Below are positions 15,101-15,287 of a DNA stretch of 15,287 nucleotides, in pieces. The translations under genes were made by a program, and so were the position numbers. The DNA is from JAZSQZ01 sp045538175. GTDB lineage: Bacteria; Bacillota; Clostridia; Christensenellales; UBA1242. Positions within the stretch are counted from its first letter, which is position 1; each line of letters starts with the position of its first letter. The stretch lies in contig JAZSQZ010000038.1 in the NCBI GenBank assembly GCA_045538175.1, positions 1 to 15,287 of the forward strand, written 5' to 3'. The notes beneath the pieces were generated by a model. It was not told where the DNA came from and made no database searches. It was given only the letters and a program-made list of their open reading frames with translations.

Positions 15101-15287
15101 CAGAGTTTCTACCTGTAATCATAACTGCACTTGTAGCATATACCCTACCAACAAGACCACCGACATATTTTGCTTGTCCTAAAGCTAATGTACCGTCATT
15201 TACGGTATTTTCATTTTTACCAACACTTTCAGGTGAAGCATAATCTACACTTGCAAATGTTGTTGGAATATAACCAACAAGACCACC
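12150..15287 (-). CDS. Giant GLUG-repeat surface protein, C-terminal part (5' end outside window)
   Basis: The frame is open from the right edge to a TAA at 12150-12152: 1,045 residues and the stop. An ATG at 15120-15122 is not the start, because repeat-bearing sequence (VGGLVGR near 15156, GGLVGY at the edge) continues upstream in the same frame. The visible protein is an array of about 26 repeats built around AGGIVGY or VGGIIGY, rich in Asn, Gly, Ser and Thr, then a unique C-terminal domain. This resembles the GLUG motif family, in which each repeat is expected to form one turn of a right-handed beta-helix in a secreted protein. No signal peptide can be judged because the N-terminus is missing. 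There is no LPxTG motif and no hydrophobic C-terminal anchor. It lies 93 bases upstream of a second giant repeat gene on the same strand. The molecular function is unknown; adhesion or surface-layer display is inference only. Confidence 0.93.
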   Translation of the reverse strand, partial: GGLVGYIPTTFASVDYASPESVGKNENTVNDGTLALGQAKYVGGLVGRVYATSAVMITGRNSVEVKGRANASSCAGGIVGKYYSTGDGGTVIKTFGNTGNVTGLYAGGIVGHIQSNAEINISAGNAAGSANGTEGTPSVAKISSTETDARVGGLIGYADISSDSNNIFIGSKIINHAAVEATAGKPCVGGIVGYLEKGVIVSAINKGSVTSNNTSGSYVGGVAGYISSESKISQATNEGVVSGTGSNANYVGGIVGYASGDVDGALGTIKNASTGTVTGSKFAGGIVGYLSGASVGIAQKNTIQNEGTITANAVSNISYAGGIVAYVASGDNSKVVIGKNSATVTSAATTSTTNGSSVSGGVVGYHAGNQQVAGDSSNRVGGTNSMSSGGIVGYANNDLTIYMSSSITGNVQSKRNSGGIVGYANGTVKIAEGSAINVGSAINAKNGDTSDSNMPASGAIAGRLNSSITIEATITMNSGSIISNNSGSGQNGYAGGLCGLLSTTATIKQPFNISNVSIEAKTCGGIVGKMSSGTITSPTQVTISINLFMKGDNIGGVAGIIDNSTIANIKTAGIVTIDSTSSPDAYGGITGVAQKSTVKTCENGARVSGDIDYYLGGIIGKTAGSSASTIQECINSAAIGSADVTNVGGIIGYVDGAKAKLEGCTNTGNIIAGTNAGGLIGKSNSQEVEITEFGSTQSSNSGNVQTSGNYAGGFIAYTNKKITIKGSSSVSAGNNGNVRSAKYAGGFIGCDDSSDTATVQYALNTGAITTSHDTQSVCAGGIIGYSKKATITNSENSGTVTATNVLDPYVDTFAGGIIGYSENFTGGSSSAPLMNSGPVSAQVDISGFHDELTATPSGEKWGNLNTLGVMIAGLTNDNLIFAIDFYISDYISPPNYSGCAGGIIGYGIAGTAYGTNTGTIKGTTLKYTHNFYYTKDIGMDAEVYAYGVWVEYAGYIAGGGNITVYAKGDSLIDVSDYPLSGPNKDGDCYAIIDTVIGAMPKKGGQFSKKGHATDSLWGGWTGKEFQQTCAAWAIAWCVKQLYVGN
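12153..12581 (-). other. Unique C-terminal domain of the upstream repeat protein
   Basis: After the last clear GGIIGYG unit the repeat pattern ends and about 143 residues follow that are richer in aromatic and charged residues. They include an FYYTKDIGMDAEVYAYG stretch, a degenerate AGYIAGGG turn, a SGPNKDGDCYAIIDT stretch, and a tail with KKGGQFSKKGHATD, WGGWTGKEFQQ and CAAWAIAWCV. The final helix-like segment is amphipathic with two Cys and two Trp. It is too short and too close to the charged KQLYVGN end to be a typical membrane anchor. It could be a beta-helix C-cap or a binding or attachment domain. I do not recognise a family. Confidence 0.6.
13296..13487 (-). other. Three consecutive repeats with Cys in the same register
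   Basis: Cys codons at 13485-13487 (KTCENG), 13389-13391 (QECINS) and 13296-13298 (EGCTNT) occupy the same place in three successive units, 32 and 31 residues apart. This is the usual NCY-like position of GLUG motifs. In a beta-helix they would stack as a ladder; that structural reading is inference. Confidence 0.6.
14014..14126 (-). repeat. Pair of identical 26-bp repeats inside the GLUG array
   Basis: Positions 14014-14039 and 14101-14126 are identical over 26 bases and encode SGGIVGYAN twice, 87 bases (29 codons) apart. The bases on either side differ. This is the clearest exact DNA repeat I found in the array; other units share shorter words. Confidence 0.85.

Larger units (their letters stand above)
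12582..15287 (-). repeat. GLUG-type repeat array of the upstream gene (about 26 units)
   Basis: Each unit contains GG[IVLF][VIA]G[YK], usually preceded by A or V and by a variable stretch such as NSGTVTA. The first units counted from the right edge are 42, 33, 31, 45 and 37 residues apart, so the period is irregular. On the plus strand the core shows as a recurring aataccacc word. Some units are decayed (GGIVAY, GAIAGR, GGLCGL, GGITGV, GGFIAY) but are still recognisable by register. Repetition is strong in protein and only moderate in DNA, so most units are old duplications. One recent-looking pair is listed separately. Confidence 0.9.

Noticed and set aside
12150..15122. ATG at 15120-15122 as the true start of the upstream gene
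   Set aside because: The same frame stays open to the right edge and encodes further GG[LI]VG repeats upstream of this Met; no ribosome binding site precedes it.
12582..15287. CRISPR-like array from the recurring aataccacc words
   Set aside because: The spacing is irregular, always in multiples of three, the repeats are imperfect and the frame is open throughout: these are coding repeats.

Overview
The window holds two very long genes on the minus strand, both cut by a window edge, separated by a 93-base gap. I see nothing on the plus strand that looks like a gene. The DNA is AT-rich (GC in the mid-30s % by eye) and uses the standard code: Trp is TGG, and no in-frame TGA, TAA or TAG interrupts either frame. 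The second gene has an AGGTGA-type ribosome binding site and a lipoprotein signal peptide. This fits a low-GC Gram-positive bacterium (Bacillota, perhaps an uncultured gut Clostridia-type lineage). That placement is an inference from style; there is no marker gene here.

Right part (15287 down to 12150): the C-terminal 1,045 residues of a repeat protein whose start lies beyond the right edge. It is almost entirely an array of about 26 GLUG-type repeats (core GGIVGY, spaced roughly 30-45 residues), followed by a non-repetitive C-terminal domain of about 143 residues with no cell-wall sorting signal.

Gap (12149 to 12057): a good -10 box, a short AT-rich leader with a tandem 8-base repeat, and the ribosome binding site of the next gene. 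No clear terminator is visible.

Left part (12056 down to the left edge): one unbroken frame of 4,018 codons with no stop inside the window. It starts with a lipoprotein signal peptide (lipobox LVGC, Cys23). About 1,050 residues of Ig-like material follow, then a series of modules. Each complete module has a capping segment (NPY...FYRLVxDIxL...TPIG...FxG...FGLF) followed by GLUG-like repeats and a closing segment. Three are complete (7321-8825, 3447-4655, about 1045-2789). The cap of a fourth begins at 218 and runs off the edge. Ig-like spacers separate them.

Both products look like giant extracellular beta-helix/Ig-repeat surface proteins, the second anchored in the membrane by lipid. Adhesion or another surface-contact role is the usual guess for this architecture, but no ligand or enzymatic site can be read from the sequence. 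No RNA gene, mobile element, CRISPR array or known defence or biosynthetic system is present. The best candidate for something undescribed is the pair of giant repeat proteins and the repeated cap-array-closing module plan of the second one.
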